Positions 36,010-47,539 of a stretch of 64,000 nucleotides of DNA are shown one piece after another; the stretch's first letter is position 1; each line of letters starts with the position of its first letter. This DNA comes from Pseudomonas sp. PDM18 (GTDB taxonomy: Bacteria > Pseudomonadota > Gammaproteobacteria > Pseudomonadales > Pseudomonadaceae). Under the pieces are notes generated by a model that did no database searches, was not told the DNA's origin, and saw nothing but the letters and a program-made list of their open reading frames with translations. The stretch lies in the NCBI RefSeq assembly GCF_014852585.1, contig NZ_JACVBX010000001.1, positions 62,001 through 126,000 on the forward strand, read 5' to 3'. A program made the translations under genes and the position numbers.

Positions 36010-36632
36010 ACCAGCGCGTTCCGCTTGGCAAACTCGATCAGATCGACCAGCGAATGCGCATTGAGCTTCAGCAACAGTCGGGTCTTGTAAGTGCTGACCG
36101 TCTTGTTGCTGATGAACATCTGCTCGGAGATTTCCTTGTTCGAATAGCCGTTGGCCAGGTACTGAAGGACAGCCATCTCGCGATCGGATAGCCGCTGGAT
36201 GAGCTCATGATCGTCCATCTGCTCATTGTTGCGACGCGGCTGGCGCACAGCCTTGCTGGGGAAGTAGTTGTAACCGGCGACAACTGCATTGACCGCGCTG
36301 ATCAATTCGGCCAGGCCGCCCTGCTTGCAGACGAAGCCCGAAGCGCCAGCCTGCATGCAGCGCATGGCGAACAGCGAGGCGCTCTGCCCGGTCAGCACCA
36401 GAACCTTGAGCGAGAGCTCGAGGGCGGAAATACGACTGATCACCTCGAGGCCATCCAGCCGAGGAATGCCGATATCCAGCACGACAAGATCGGGAACCAG
36501 CTCCTTGACAAGCGAAAGCGCATCCACGCCGTTGTCGGACTCACCAACGATGGTATGGCCTTCCTTTTCCAGCAATACACGCATTGCCATGCGAATGACC
36601 GGGTGATCGTCAACGATAAGTATTTTGCTCAC
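36006..36632 (-). CDS. rocA2: LuxR/NarL-type response regulator (BvgA/RocA class)
   Basis: 208 residues. Receiver domain 1-120 with acidic pocket D8-D9, phospho-acceptor D53 (VVLDIGIPRLDG) and the T/K switch residues (LVLTGQS, VCKQGG). A NarL-type helix-turn-helix runs about 142-205 (LSDREMAVLQYLANGYSNKEISEQMFIS). It is the cognate output of the hybrid kinase, which follows with a four-base overlap. In P. aeruginosa RocA2 has been reported to affect mexAB-oprM and cup genes; transfer of that role here is inference. The 5' side faces the A-rich intergenic block. Confidence 0.92.
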   Translation of the reverse strand: MSKILIVDDHPVIRMAMRVLLEKEGHTIVGESDNGVDALSLVKELVPDLVVLDIGIPRLDGLEVISRISALELSLKVLVLTGQSASLFAMRCMQAGASGFVCKQGGLAELISAVNAVVAGYNYFPSKAVRQPRRNNEQMDDHELIQRLSDREMAVLQYLANGYSNKEISEQMFISNKTVSTYKTRLLLKLNAHSLVDLIEFAKRNALV

Positions 36633-37618
36633 AGGGCTTCTCCCACTGGCTCATAAAAGTGAAACATCCGCCAGCAAGATATATGCTGAGTCCATTCTGT
36701 CGAGATGACCCAGCTTAATTATCGACATTCAAGGGGAATTCCTACGAAACATCTAAATAATTCCTACAAACAAAACCAAAACCGTTGTTATCCTCAGTCG
36801 AGCGACAAGAAAACTCCGACATCTCGCGGTAAAGTTTCCGAATTAGTCACCGAACAACCCATTCCCGCATGCCTGACTAATACTCCGAAAGATGCCTTCC
36901 ATCCGGCGACAAGAAATAGAGTGAAAATTGCGCAAGCAAGTCAAGCTGAGGATTTCGAAGAGGGAACCGTGGGCACCAACCCTTCCCCCCAGCGCCAGTA
37001 GCAAGACCTGGAGCCGATAACGACAAATTGAAATGAGCAGGAAAAAACTTTCCTGCAACTCGCGACGGGGCGATTTATTTCACTTTATTCACACATCAGG
37101 AACCGAGCAATTACCTACTTACGACCACACGAACCTTAACTTTCAGAAAGCCAAAACAAGAACCCAGGAAAACGGCAAGCTAACAATAAACCCACTTAAA
37201 CTCCACACAGATAATCACAAGAAGCAAAGCAAACCATTACGAGAAACCAACTACAACAGAGGCAACGAGAAAGATCCCAAGACCAAACAATAAACCTTCA
37301 AAAAAGAATAAAGAAAATCACAAAACTTCCGAACAGGGGCCCTACCCCGAAACTCACCATTGGCAGCTGAGAAACTTAGAAAACAATTCTCAGATATCAA
37401 CCCAACAGATCAAAAAACATGTGCCATGCAGGACAAAAATGAGAATTCCTGTAGCCGAAGACAATCCACTCCAGCTCAGTCCCAAAGAGCTTGGCGAGAA
37501 TCAAGGGGGCCTACACATCAACTAGCAATTGCTCAAGGCGTGCGCCCCCGTACGGCCCCTCCCAGCCAATCTCCTCGCGCAGGTGCTGGGGCTCTTCAGG
37601 CGAACAAACGTCCGCCAC
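36633..37618. other. A-rich, low-GC intergenic block with no convincing gene
   Basis: 986 bases between the rocA2 start and the yggL stop. Composition departs sharply from the surroundings: over 37201-37320 I count about 37% G+C, 53% A and 10% T on the plus strand. Open frames here (for example 37033-37293) are Lys/Asn/Thr-rich, lack ribosome binding sites and match nothing I know. It contains a perfect 8-bp hairpin at 37037-37056 (GCAGGAAA-AAAC-TTTCCTGC). It probably holds the rocA2 promoter, and could encode an unstructured RNA or an MvaT-bound regulatory region. Confidence 0.65.
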
Positions 37619-37966
37619 TCAGCGAGGAGTCGAATTGACCGGCTGATCCGGATACCAGGCATCGATCAGGGGGCTGACACTAACTCCCGCCAGTTCCGGC
37701 TGCTGCTTCAGCCACTCATCAATCAGCTCGCGCTGTTCCGCGCTCACTGAGCCGCGCCGGGCGAGACAGATGAACCCGTACTCGTCGCAACCGCTATAGA
37801 CCAGATTGTTGGGCTCAACGGCGATGCCCATGAATCGCTTCATGAAAGCCCCAACAGCCTCTTCGTCTGTGCCTTCCTTGTACTGAAAACTCACTTCGAA
37901 GCCGAGTTCCTGGAACTCATCGACACACAACTTCTTGCGTAAACGACGGGAACGATGGGTAGCCAT
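37619..37966 (-). CDS. yggL: YggL family 50S ribosome-binding protein (DUF469)
   Basis: 115 residues with GAGGAGAG before the ATG. The DUF469 pattern is visible: a basic N terminus (MATHRSRRLRKKLCVDEFQELGF), EVSFQYKEG, and the acidic C-terminal AEQRELIDEWLKQQP region. E. coli YggL binds the large subunit and regulates subunit assembly or association. The fit to family length is good. It is transcribed leftward, divergent from dacB. Confidence 0.92.
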   Translation of the reverse strand: MATHRSRRLRKKLCVDEFQELGFEVSFQYKEGTDEEAVGAFMKRFMGIAVEPNNLVYSGCDEYGFICLARRGSVSAEQRELIDEWLKQQPELAGVSVSPLIDAWYPDQPVNSTPR

Positions 37967-38221
37967 CCGTATCTCTCCTCAAGAGGGCTTTCGCCGCTCG
38001 GTGCACGAGCGCGTCCAAAATATTTCCGGGACCTGCGCGAACGATGTCCCGATAAGCTTCTCCGGGACGACTGGCATCCAAAGGCCAGCGCATCCTGGTA
38101 CAGCTTGCGGCATAATGTGCCGCAGCTCCTGGTCCAGCAGGGAGTATTTCATCTGTAGTGTTGCGCTTTATCTTTTCATTTTTTCAAGTCAATGCCCGAC
38201 CACTGGGATGTCATCTTTTCT

Positions 38222-39658
38222 ATGTTCAATTCTCTGCGTGTCCTCGCTCTCGCCACCTTATTGCCCTTCGCCCTGCCTGCCGTTGCCCAGATCAACAGCA
38301 CCCTGCCTGAACGCGTACAGAAAGCGCTGCGGGCCAGCAAGCTGACCGACGATGCCTTGTCGCTTGTGATGATTCCTCTGGAAGGCCCCGGCAACGCCAC
38401 CTATTTCAACGCTGACGTCTCGGTGAACCCGGCGTCGACCATGAAACTGTTCACCACCTATGCCGCCCTGGAAATGCTCGGCCCAACCTACCAGTGGCAG
38501 ACTGAGTTCTACACCGACGGCCAGCTCAAGGACGGCACTCTCAACGGCAACCTCTATCTCAAGGGCGGCGGCGATCCGAAGCTGAACCTGGAGAAGCTCT
38601 GGCTGATGATGCGCGACCTGCGCGCCAACGGCGTGAACAAGGTCACCGGCGACCTGGTGCTGGACCGCAGCTACTTCAACATCCCGCAATTGCCGGTCTT
38701 CAATGACGACGGCGGCGACGACAACAAGCCCTTCCTGGTCGGCCCGGATTCGCTGATGGTCAACCTGAAGAGCGTGCGCCTGGTGATCCGCACCGAAGGC
38801 AACAAAGCCACCGTGCTGATGGACCCGCCGCTGGCGAACGTGCGCATCGACAACCAGATCCAGGTGAGCAAGGCTGCTGCTTGCCCCGCCTGGCCGAAAC
38901 TGCGCTTCAACCCGGTAACCCAGTTCGACGGCACTTCGCTGGTCGCCACCGGGCAGATTCCGCAGGGTTGCAGCGCGCAGACCTACATGTCCCTTCTCGA
39001 GCACCCGGCCTACACCGCTGGCGCCGTGCGCGGCATCTGGCAGGAGCTGGGTGGCAGCATCCTCGGCAAGGATCGCGAAGGCACCGTGCCGAAGAACGCC
39101 ACCCTGGTGGCTCGCGCCATGTCGCCAGACGTCGTGGAAATCATCCGCGACATCAACAAGTTCAGTAACAACACCATGGCCCGCCAACTGTTCCTCTCGG
39201 TCGGCCGCCAGTATCGCAATGGCGCCGACGCGGACGACGCCCAGGCCGCCCAGCGGGTGATCCGCCAGTGGCTGGCGCGCAAGGGCATCACTGCGAGCCA
39301 TCTGGTGATGGAAAACGGTTCGGGTCTGTCCCGTGACGAGCGGGTCAGTGCCCGCGAGATGGCTGCCATGCTCCAGGCAGCGTGGCACAGCCCCTACGCC
39401 GCGGAGTACATCTCTTCGCTACCGATCGTGGCGAAGGACGGCACCATGCGCAAACGCCTGCGCGGCACGCCCATGGCCGGCGAAGCCCATGTGAAGACCG
39501 GCACCCTGAACACCGTACGCGCGCTTGCCGGCTTCAGCCGCGACGCCAACGGCCGCACCTGGGTAGTGGTGGCGATCCTCAACAGCAACCGGCCGTGGGG
39601 CGCCTCGTCGATCCTCGACCAGGTGTTGCTGGACCTCTACAGCAGCACCAAGCGCTGA
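38222..39658 (+). CDS. dacB: D-alanyl-D-alanine carboxypeptidase/endopeptidase DacB (PBP4)
   Basis: 478 residues from ATG 38222. A signal peptide ends at PAVAQ. The serine-peptidase S13 motifs are intact: SxxK at S72-T-M-K75, SxN (KFSNN, about 315) and KTG (HVKTGTL, about 424), with the large S13 insertion between the first two. It trims or cleaves peptide cross-links in periplasmic peptidoglycan. In P. aeruginosa loss of PBP4 induces AmpC via CreBC, so this gene matters for beta-lactam resistance. A GC-rich hairpin follows. Confidence 0.95.
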   Translation: MFNSLRVLALATLLPFALPAVAQINSTLPERVQKALRASKLTDDALSLVMIPLEGPGNATYFNADVSVNPASTMKLFTTYAALEMLGPTYQWQTEFYTDGQLKDGTLNGNLYLKGGGDPKLNLEKLWLMMRDLRANGVNKVTGDLVLDRSYFNIPQLPVFNDDGGDDNKPFLVGPDSLMVNLKSVRLVIRTEGNKATVLMDPPLANVRIDNQIQVSKAAACPAWPKLRFNPVTQFDGTSLVATGQIPQGCSAQTYMSLLEHPAYTAGAVRGIWQELGGSILGKDREGTVPKNATLVARAMSPDVVEIIRDINKFSNNTMARQLFLSVGRQYRNGADADDAQAAQRVIRQWLARKGITASHLVMENGSGLSRDERVSAREMAAMLQAAWHSPYAAEYISSLPIVAKDGTMRKRLRGTPMAGEAHVKTGTLNTVRALAGFSRDANGRTWVVVAILNSNRPWGASSILDQVLLDLYSSTKR

Positions 39659-39666
39659 TCCCCACG

Positions 39667-39694
39667 CAAACCCCGGCCAACGGGCCGGGGCTTG
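39667..39694 (+). terminator. GC-rich hairpin after dacB
   Basis: GCAAACCCCGGCC and GGCCGGGGCTTGC pair (one mismatch) around AACG, shortly after the dacB stop and before the convergent GGDEF gene stop. No T-tract, so intrinsic termination is uncertain. Confidence 0.4.
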
Positions 39695-39698
39695 CCCA

Positions 39699-42110
39699 TC
39701 AGGCCTCGCCCCTCTCCAGACGATCCCGCCCCAGCCGCTTGGCGCGATAGACCGCTCGGTCCACCTTGCGCAGCAGGTCGTCCGCACTTTCGCCGGGGCA
39801 CCAGGAGGCAACACCGAAGCTCGCCGTCACCACGCCGACGCCCTCCATTGGCTGCCCGCGCAAGGCCCTCCAAAGAGCCTCCGCCAGTTGCCAGGCCTGC
39901 TCCGTAGTGTTTCCCGGACAGAGCACCACAAGCTCCTCGCCACCGATCCGGCAGAACACATCGACCTTGCGCAGCCGCTGCGCGATGCGCTGACACAGGG
40001 TGACCAGCACAATATCGCCCGCCTCGTGGCCGAAGCGGTCGTTGATGTCCTTGAAGTGGTCGATGTCGAACATCACCAGCGACAACGGCTCGCCATTGCG
40101 GGCACAGCGCGCCATGGCCTGATCCAGTTGCTCCTTGAAATAGCGGCGATTGTGAATGCCCGTCAGTGCATCGGTGACCGACAGGCGCCGCAACTCCATC
40201 TCCGCCTCCTTGCGCCGGGTAATGTCGGTGGCAATGCCCAGATAACCTGTGGTGTTGCCCGCCGAATCGCGCACGCCGGTAATGATCAGGTTGATCTTCA
40301 GTTGCCGGCCATCACGGCGTACGCAGGTCCACTCGTGCTCCTCGTGCCCTTCGCCTACGAGAGCGCCAACGACGTCGAAACCCCGAATCTCGCGTCCGAG
40401 GATGTTAGACAGGTCCTGCGCGCGGCGACGGATCTCGTCCTTGACGAAGACGTTCTCCGGCACCGGCCGGCCGATCACTTCCTGGGCGCTGTAGCCGAAC
40501 ATGCGCTCGGCACCCACATTGAAGCTGCGCACGAAGCCGCGTAGATCAGTCGAAACGATGGCCACCTGGGTCGCCGCATCCAGCAGACCGTGCAGGCGAC
40601 TGTTGACCTCGCCCAGCTCCAGCTCGGCGGCCTTGCGCGAACTGATGTCGGTCTGGGTGCCGATCATGCGGCGCGGCGAACCGTCGTTGTCGCGCTCCAC
40701 CACCTGACCGCGATCCAGCACCCAGAGCCAGCGCCCGCTCTTGCAAAGCAGCCGGTGCTCACTCTGGTACAGCGAGGATTCGCCGCGAAGATGCCGGCGC
40801 AGCGCATCGCAGCGCGCGTCCTTGTCCTCAGGATGGACGCGGCTCAGGCTCTCGTCGGTGGTCGTGCCCACCTCGCTGTCGCGGTAGCCGAGCATGGCTT
40901 TCCAGGCATGGGAATAGAACACGTTGCCGGTATCCAGACTCCAGTCCCAGACGCCGTGGCCGGCGCTGTCCATGGCGAAGTGCAGACGCGCCTGGTTCTC
41001 CTGCAGCTCCAGCTGGTTGGCCCGCAACTCGGCAGTCCGCTCGCCCACCAGCTGCAGGGCCCGCTGGCGTTGCCCCAGCAGCGTCAGCACATAGCCCGCC
41101 AGCAACAGGGAAGTCAGCCCGCCAGCGAACGCCACCCAGAGCTGCGGGTGCCCCTGGTTGCGCCGCAGGAAGTCGCTGGAAGGCTCGACGCGCACCAGGT
41201 AGTCACGACCGGCAAAAGGCAGGTGCCGCTCGGCAACCAGTCCCGCCGTCTGATCAGCCGCCACCGGGCCGCGGTACAGCGGCACATCCGGACGCGGGTC
41301 ACCGGCATCACGCAGTGTCAGCGCCAACTGCTCGCCGCGCGCTTCCGATCCCTGTTCGATGAGCAGGCGGTAGCTGATCGCCGCCAGCAGGATGCCCTGG
41401 ATACCGACTCGGGTTTCGGCTGTCGGGCTGGGTGTCGTGCTGTTGCGATAGAGGGGCGCCGCCAACAGCAGACCGGTGGAGTCCGCCGGCGGCGCCCCAG
41501 GCAGGACCACGGGCATCGAGGCGGCCACAGAACGTGTCTTCACCACTCGCTGGGTCAATTCGCGCCCCGGCAGGGTCGAGTTCAGGTCCAGGCCCAGGGG
41601 CATCTCTTCCAGGTACTCGGAGGCGCCATAGAGGACGGGAAAATAGCGCTCGCGCACCTGTGCCGGAATCGGCTGACCCTGCAGGTCCAGCTCGAAAAGC
41701 ATGTAATCGAGCATGCCGGCATCATGGGCGCGAGCCTCGAAGGCATCGCGCTGACGCTGGTCCACGCGTGGGAGCCAGGCATACCCCAGGGTGTCGCCCA
41801 GCAACGGGCTGACGAAGTGCTCGAATTCCTCGCGGGAAACGTTCGTGGAATTCTCGAAGAAGCGTTGGATCGATTCCAGTTCGCTCTGCTGATTCGAAAG
41901 CCGCTCGCGTACGCGCTCGATCCGCTCGTTGGCGGAGAGGGTGAATTGCTGTTCCAGAAAGGTGCGAGCGTTGCGCCAAACATTCCCGCCGAGCAACGCC
42001 GTCAACAAGAGGCCGGCCACCAGCACGACGCCGGCGGCACGCAGGGCCTTCTTCTGGCTGGCGACTCCCTGAGCGGCGGGCAACTGCTTGTAGGCCGGCA
42101 ACTGAGTCAT
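39699..42110 (-). CDS. CHASE-PAS-GGDEF diguanylate cyclase
   Basis: 803 residues from ATG 42110 (the upstream in-frame TTG is weaker). A first membrane helix (about 26-48) and second (about 335-358) enclose a periplasmic CHASE domain (RFFENSTNVSREEF, LGYAWLPRV). Two PAS modules follow (about 380-500 and 505-625, the second with YLGIATDITRRK), then a C-terminal GGDEF domain (FDIDHFKDINDRFGHEAGD). The active site reads GGEEL and an RxxD inhibitory site (RKVD) sits five residues before it, so it should make c-di-GMP with product feedback. Its position between dacB and rlmL is unusual relative to my memory of P. aeruginosa. Confidence 0.92.
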   Translation of the reverse strand: MTQLPAYKQLPAAQGVASQKKALRAAGVVLVAGLLLTALLGGNVWRNARTFLEQQFTLSANERIERVRERLSNQQSELESIQRFFENSTNVSREEFEHFVSPLLGDTLGYAWLPRVDQRQRDAFEARAHDAGMLDYMLFELDLQGQPIPAQVRERYFPVLYGASEYLEEMPLGLDLNSTLPGRELTQRVVKTRSVAASMPVVLPGAPPADSTGLLLAAPLYRNSTTPSPTAETRVGIQGILLAAISYRLLIEQGSEARGEQLALTLRDAGDPRPDVPLYRGPVAADQTAGLVAERHLPFAGRDYLVRVEPSSDFLRRNQGHPQLWVAFAGGLTSLLLAGYVLTLLGQRQRALQLVGERTAELRANQLELQENQARLHFAMDSAGHGVWDWSLDTGNVFYSHAWKAMLGYRDSEVGTTTDESLSRVHPEDKDARCDALRRHLRGESSLYQSEHRLLCKSGRWLWVLDRGQVVERDNDGSPRRMIGTQTDISSRKAAELELGEVNSRLHGLLDAATQVAIVSTDLRGFVRSFNVGAERMFGYSAQEVIGRPVPENVFVKDEIRRRAQDLSNILGREIRGFDVVGALVGEGHEEHEWTCVRRDGRQLKINLIITGVRDSAGNTTGYLGIATDITRRKEAEMELRRLSVTDALTGIHNRRYFKEQLDQAMARCARNGEPLSLVMFDIDHFKDINDRFGHEAGDIVLVTLCQRIAQRLRKVDVFCRIGGEELVVLCPGNTTEQAWQLAEALWRALRGQPMEGVGVVTASFGVASWCPGESADDLLRKVDRAVYRAKRLGRDRLERGEA

Positions 42111-42212
42111 GCGTTTTCCCAACTCTCAGGGTGACTCAGTTTTTATAGCAGCCGATGGCCATTTGCCCAGCTTTCGCGCGACGCACGGCCCGGACCGTGC
42201 GCCGCTCGGGCC

Positions 42213-44396
<2,184 letters not shown>

Positions 44397-44876
44397 GCAA
44401 ATAGTTCCCGGGCCGCAGCCCTTTCATCAAAGCCGCTAATGGCCTTGTCGGCCACCTTGGGTTCATTCGAGTGAACCCAGGCAACCCCTGTAGTCATTTT
44501 CAGGGATGGACCGGCAACCGGCCTGCGGCCTCGCGTCGCAGAAAGTCATCCCACTCGTCGGAACGAGAGGTGGTCTCAATTAGACACACATTCCTCTTGA
44601 TCCTTGGCAAGCTCCCGCCCCTGGCGGGTTATGCCGTACTGGCATTTTGCAAACCGGACAAACCTTATGGCCCAAACCCATAAGAGTTACGTCCTTATGA
44701 CAAATTGGTCATTCACAGCCCCGGAACCTTTCGATAGAACTCGGGGTAATCCTTCACCGCAATGGTGTCGGGCGGGGCGCGTCACGCCGGCAATGCGCCC
44801 CATTGGCGGAACATTCCGCCCGGCCTCCCTGGGGGGCCAACGGGACATAACAGTCAACAAGTGAGGGCAACACCCT
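44397..44876. other. Divergent region between rlmL and rmf
   Basis: 480 bases without a convincing gene. A 6-bp GC hairpin (CCCGCC/GGCGGG, 44614-44628) is present. I could not identify a confident promoter, though rmf is expected to have a strong growth-phase-controlled one. A GTGAGGG stretch lies shortly before the rmf ATG. Confidence 0.55.
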
Positions 44877-45095
44877 ATGAGAAGACTTAAGCGTGATCCG
44901 TTGGAAAGAGCCTTTTTGCGTGGTTATCAGCACGGCATTACTGGAAAATCTCGCGATCTCTGTCCGTTTACCCATCCCACTACCCGGCAATCCTGGCTCA
45001 ACGGCTGGCGTGAGGGCCGCGGCGACAACTGGGATGGTTTGACCGGCGCCGCCGGTATTCAACGAGTGAACCAATTGCAGCACGCGACAGGCTGA
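44877..45095 (+). CDS. rmf: Ribosome modulation factor Rmf
   Basis: 72 residues, highly basic. The family core is intact: MRRLKRDPLERAFLRGYQHGITGKSRDLCPF, then SWLNGWREGRGD. Rmf dimerises 70S ribosomes into inactive 100S particles in stationary phase and is under growth-rate / ppGpp control. It is monocistronic with its own terminator. Confidence 0.97.
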   Translation: MRRLKRDPLERAFLRGYQHGITGKSRDLCPFTHPTTRQSWLNGWREGRGDNWDGLTGAAGIQRVNQLQHATG

Positions 45096-45157
45096 ATCCA
45101 GGGTCACCCACGACTTCCCCAAGCCGCCCCATCCGGGCGGAAAAGGGCGCAAGCCCA

Positions 45158-45185
45158 AGGGCTCCGAAAGGAGCCCTACTTATTT
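45158..45185 (+). terminator. Terminator of rmf
   Basis: Perfect 8-bp stem AGGGCTCC / GGAGCCCT with a GAAA tetraloop, followed by ACTTATTT. It lies between the convergent rmf and pyrD genes. Confidence 0.8.
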
Positions 45186-45198
45186 CTGCTACCTGTAC

Positions 45199-46224
45199 TT
45201 ACGCCCGCCTGGCCGCCGCAATGGCGTCCACCGCTTCGCGGATCAGCGCCGGGCCCTTGTAGATGAACCCCGAATAGATCTGCACCAGGCTCGCACCCGC
45301 AGCGATCTTCTCCGCTGCATGCGCGCCTTCGGTGATGCCGCCGGCGGCGATGATGGGCAGACGGCCGCCCAGCTCACCAGCCAGCACCTTGACGATATGG
45401 GTACTCTTCTCGCGCACCGGAGCGCCCGACAGGCCACCAGCCTCGTTGCCGAACGGCAGGTGCTCGACGCCTTCGCGACCCAGGGTGGTGTTGGTGGCGA
45501 TCACCGCATCCATGCCCGACTCGATCAGCGCGGCGGCGACCATCGCGGTCTCCTCATCACTCATGTCCGGGGCGATCTTGATCGCCAGTGGCACGCGACG
45601 ACCGTGCTGCACAGCCAGGTCTTCCTGGCGCAGGCGCAGCGCTTCGAGCAGCTGCTTGAGCGAATCGCCGAACTGCAGGCTGCGCAGGCCGGGGGTGTTC
45701 GGCGAGCTGACGTTGACCGTGACGTAGCTGGCGTGGGCGTAGACCTTGTCCAGGCAGATCAGGTAGTCGTCCACCGCGCGCTCGACCGGGGTATCGAAGT
45801 TCTTGCCGATGTTGATGCCCAGCACGCCCTTGTACTTCGCCGCCTTGACCCGCTCGATCAGGTGATCGACGCCGTGGTTGTTGAAGCCCATGCGATTGAT
45901 GATCGCGGTGGCTTGCGGCAGGCGGAAGATGCGCGGCTTGGGGTTGCCCGGCTGCGGACGCGGAGTGACGGTGCCGATCTCGACGAAACCGAATCCGAGT
46001 TGGGCGAAGCCGTCGATGGCGTCACCGTTCTTGTCCAGGCCGGCGGCCAGCCCGACGGGGTTGGCAAACTCCAGCCCCATGACCTTTACTGGCAGGCTTT
46101 TGGGTGCTTGCGTCAGCAGGCCGTTGAGGCCCAGACGGCCACCGGCGCCGATCAGGTCGATGGACAATTCATGGGAAGTTTCCGGGGAGAGCTTGAAGAG
46201 GAGCTCGCGGGCCAGGCTGTACAT
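45199..46224 (-). CDS. pyrD: Dihydroorotate dehydrogenase (quinone), class 2
   Basis: 341 residues from ATG 46224 ([12 protein letters not shown]); a longer frame upstream is unlikely. The membrane-associating N-terminal helices mark class 2. FMN-site segments [48 protein letters not shown] and the catalytic serine loop [11 protein letters not shown] are present, with IAAGGI near the end. It oxidises dihydroorotate to orotate at the inner membrane, feeding electrons to quinone. Confidence 0.97.
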   Translation of the reverse strand: MYSLARELLFKLSPETSHELSIDLIGAGGRLGLNGLLTQAPKSLPVKVMGLEFANPVGLAAGLDKNGDAIDGFAQLGFGFVEIGTVTPRPQPGNPKPRIFRLPQATAIINRMGFNNHGVDHLIERVKAAKYKGVLGINIGKNFDTPVERAVDDYLICLDKVYAHASYVTVNVSSPNTPGLRSLQFGDSLKQLLEALRLRQEDLAVQHGRRVPLAIKIAPDMSDEETAMVAAALIESGMDAVIATNTTLGREGVEHLPFGNEAGGLSGAPVREKSTHIVKVLAGELGGRLPIIAAGGITEGAHAAEKIAAGASLVQIYSGFIYKGPALIREAVDAIAAARRA

Positions 46225-46277
46225 GGTCGGGCATCGGTCGGCAAAATGGGGCGCTATTATAGCCAGCCCGCCCTCGC

Positions 46278-46499
46278 TCACGCGAGGCGACGCAGCGCCA
46301 GCAGCCGCCCGGAATCGTCGAATTCCAGCTCGAAGCTGCCGTGAACTCCGGAGTGAGTGACGAATGGACGCAGGTGATGCGCCGGCAGGTTGACCCGCCG
46401 GCCATCACGACTGGTCACCTGGACGCGGTTGGCATGCCCACGATAGAGGGCCTGCAGCCGGTCCGCCGACAGGGATATATCCAGCACAACGCAAGCCAT
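46278..46499 (-). CDS. DUF2835 family small protein
   Basis: 73 residues from ATG 46499 ([21 protein letters not shown]). The compact beta-rich domain with [36 protein letters not shown] fits DUF2835 (PF11197), cytosolic and uncharacterised. It lies 53 bases upstream of pyrD in the same direction and may be co-transcribed. The N-terminal extension of the longer open frame is ruled out by an unlikely composition. Confidence 0.88.
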   Translation of the reverse strand: MACVVLDISLSADRLQALYRGHANRVQVTSRDGRRVNLPAHHLRPFVTHSGVHGSFELEFDDSGRLLALRRLA

Positions 46500-46648
46500 G
46501 GAGGCCTCCAGCACGTGAAGGAAAGAATTTTGCCACAACGCATGCGCCCAACGGCGCCAGGGTTTTCTATGCTTAGGGCAATTCGCCGCGCATCGGGCCC
46601 GGCGCTTCCTGCACTGACCAGCCGGCCATCGGGAGTCTTGCGTCGTCC

Positions 46649-47530
46649 ATGAGTCAACCACCTCGCCCCCGCAGCGTGACCAGCCGGCTGGCCGCCCTCG
46701 CCCAGCGCCTGGGCATCGGCAGTGCCGATGGGCGTAACGTCGCCGAGCGCAGCCGGAGCCTGTCCCTGCCTTTCGCCCCCCTCCCCGACTGGCCTGCCGG
46801 CCTTGGCTGGCAATCCGGCGCGCCACTCTACCGACTGATCGACTTGCCGCGTGGCGCGCTGTCCGGGCCGGTGCAGGAAGACAAGGCACGTATCCATAGC
46901 GTTCTCAAGCGCCTGGTGGCCAGCCACCGCGAAGAACATCCCGCTGTCGACATTCGAAGCATCGACGGCCTCTGCTGCCGTAGCCTGCTCGACAGCCCGC
47001 TGGCAGGGCTCGAAGAGCTCTCCAACTGCGAGCTGTGCCGCAAGGTGCGAATCATCAGCTACAACGACTTCACCAAGGTGCTGGGCGTGGCACTGCCCGG
47101 CTTCGAGCGCAAGGCACCGTTGCAGTTGCGCACTGCCGGCTGGCACGGCGCGCGGTTGTTCTGGGATGACGACAATCACCCCTGCGAACTGGCCAATGCA
47201 GTGGTCTATGCGCGCCGCCGTGGACTGGAGATCATCCTGCCGGCGAGCATCCAGCGCTTCGAGCTGCAAACCCCTGTGCTGGATGAGCTGGAGCGCAACT
47301 TCCACATGCTGGCCATGCCAGCCAAGGCCTGGAGCGACGCGTCCTTCATGGAGCTGTTGCTGGAGACCGGCATGCCCTATGCCCGCTTCGGCCTGTTCAA
47401 TTCGGAAACCCCGGAGAGTCTGCTGCTGCCTCGGGACCATCCGCAGTCCGATGCCTTCGGCCAGGGCTTGCGTGAGGCTGGCGCGCCGGATGTGATCGCC
47501 TATCTGCGCCGTACCGGCAAGACGGGCTGA
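46649..47530 (+). CDS. Conserved protein of unknown function
   Basis: 293 residues. No signal peptide or membrane helix. A central cysteine group (IDGLCCRSLL and LEELSNCELCRKV) gives CC and CELC motifs that could bind a metal, followed by an alpha/beta region (AGWHGARLFWDDDNHPCELANAVVYARRR, GLEIILPASIQRFELQ). It may be the family catalogued as DUF6685 in pseudomonads, but this is from memory. It converges with the repressor-like gene, nine bases between stops. Confidence 0.85.
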   Translation: MSQPPRPRSVTSRLAALAQRLGIGSADGRNVAERSRSLSLPFAPLPDWPAGLGWQSGAPLYRLIDLPRGALSGPVQEDKARIHSVLKRLVASHREEHPAVDIRSIDGLCCRSLLDSPLAGLEELSNCELCRKVRIISYNDFTKVLGVALPGFERKAPLQLRTAGWHGARLFWDDDNHPCELANAVVYARRRGLEIILPASIQRFELQTPVLDELERNFHMLAMPAKAWSDASFMELLLETGMPYARFGLFNSETPESLLLPRDHPQSDAFGQGLREAGAPDVIAYLRRTGKTG

Positions 47531-47539
47531 GCCTCGACG

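Noticed and set aside
36705..37638. Three open frames of 86-98 codons in the A-rich block
   Set aside because: No ribosome binding sites, amino-acid content simply reflects A-rich DNA, and no known family resemblance. Kept as an unexplained non-coding block.
44697..44750. Possible promoter hexamers before rmf
   Set aside because: Candidate -35/-10 pairs had poor sequence or wrong spacing, so none is reported.
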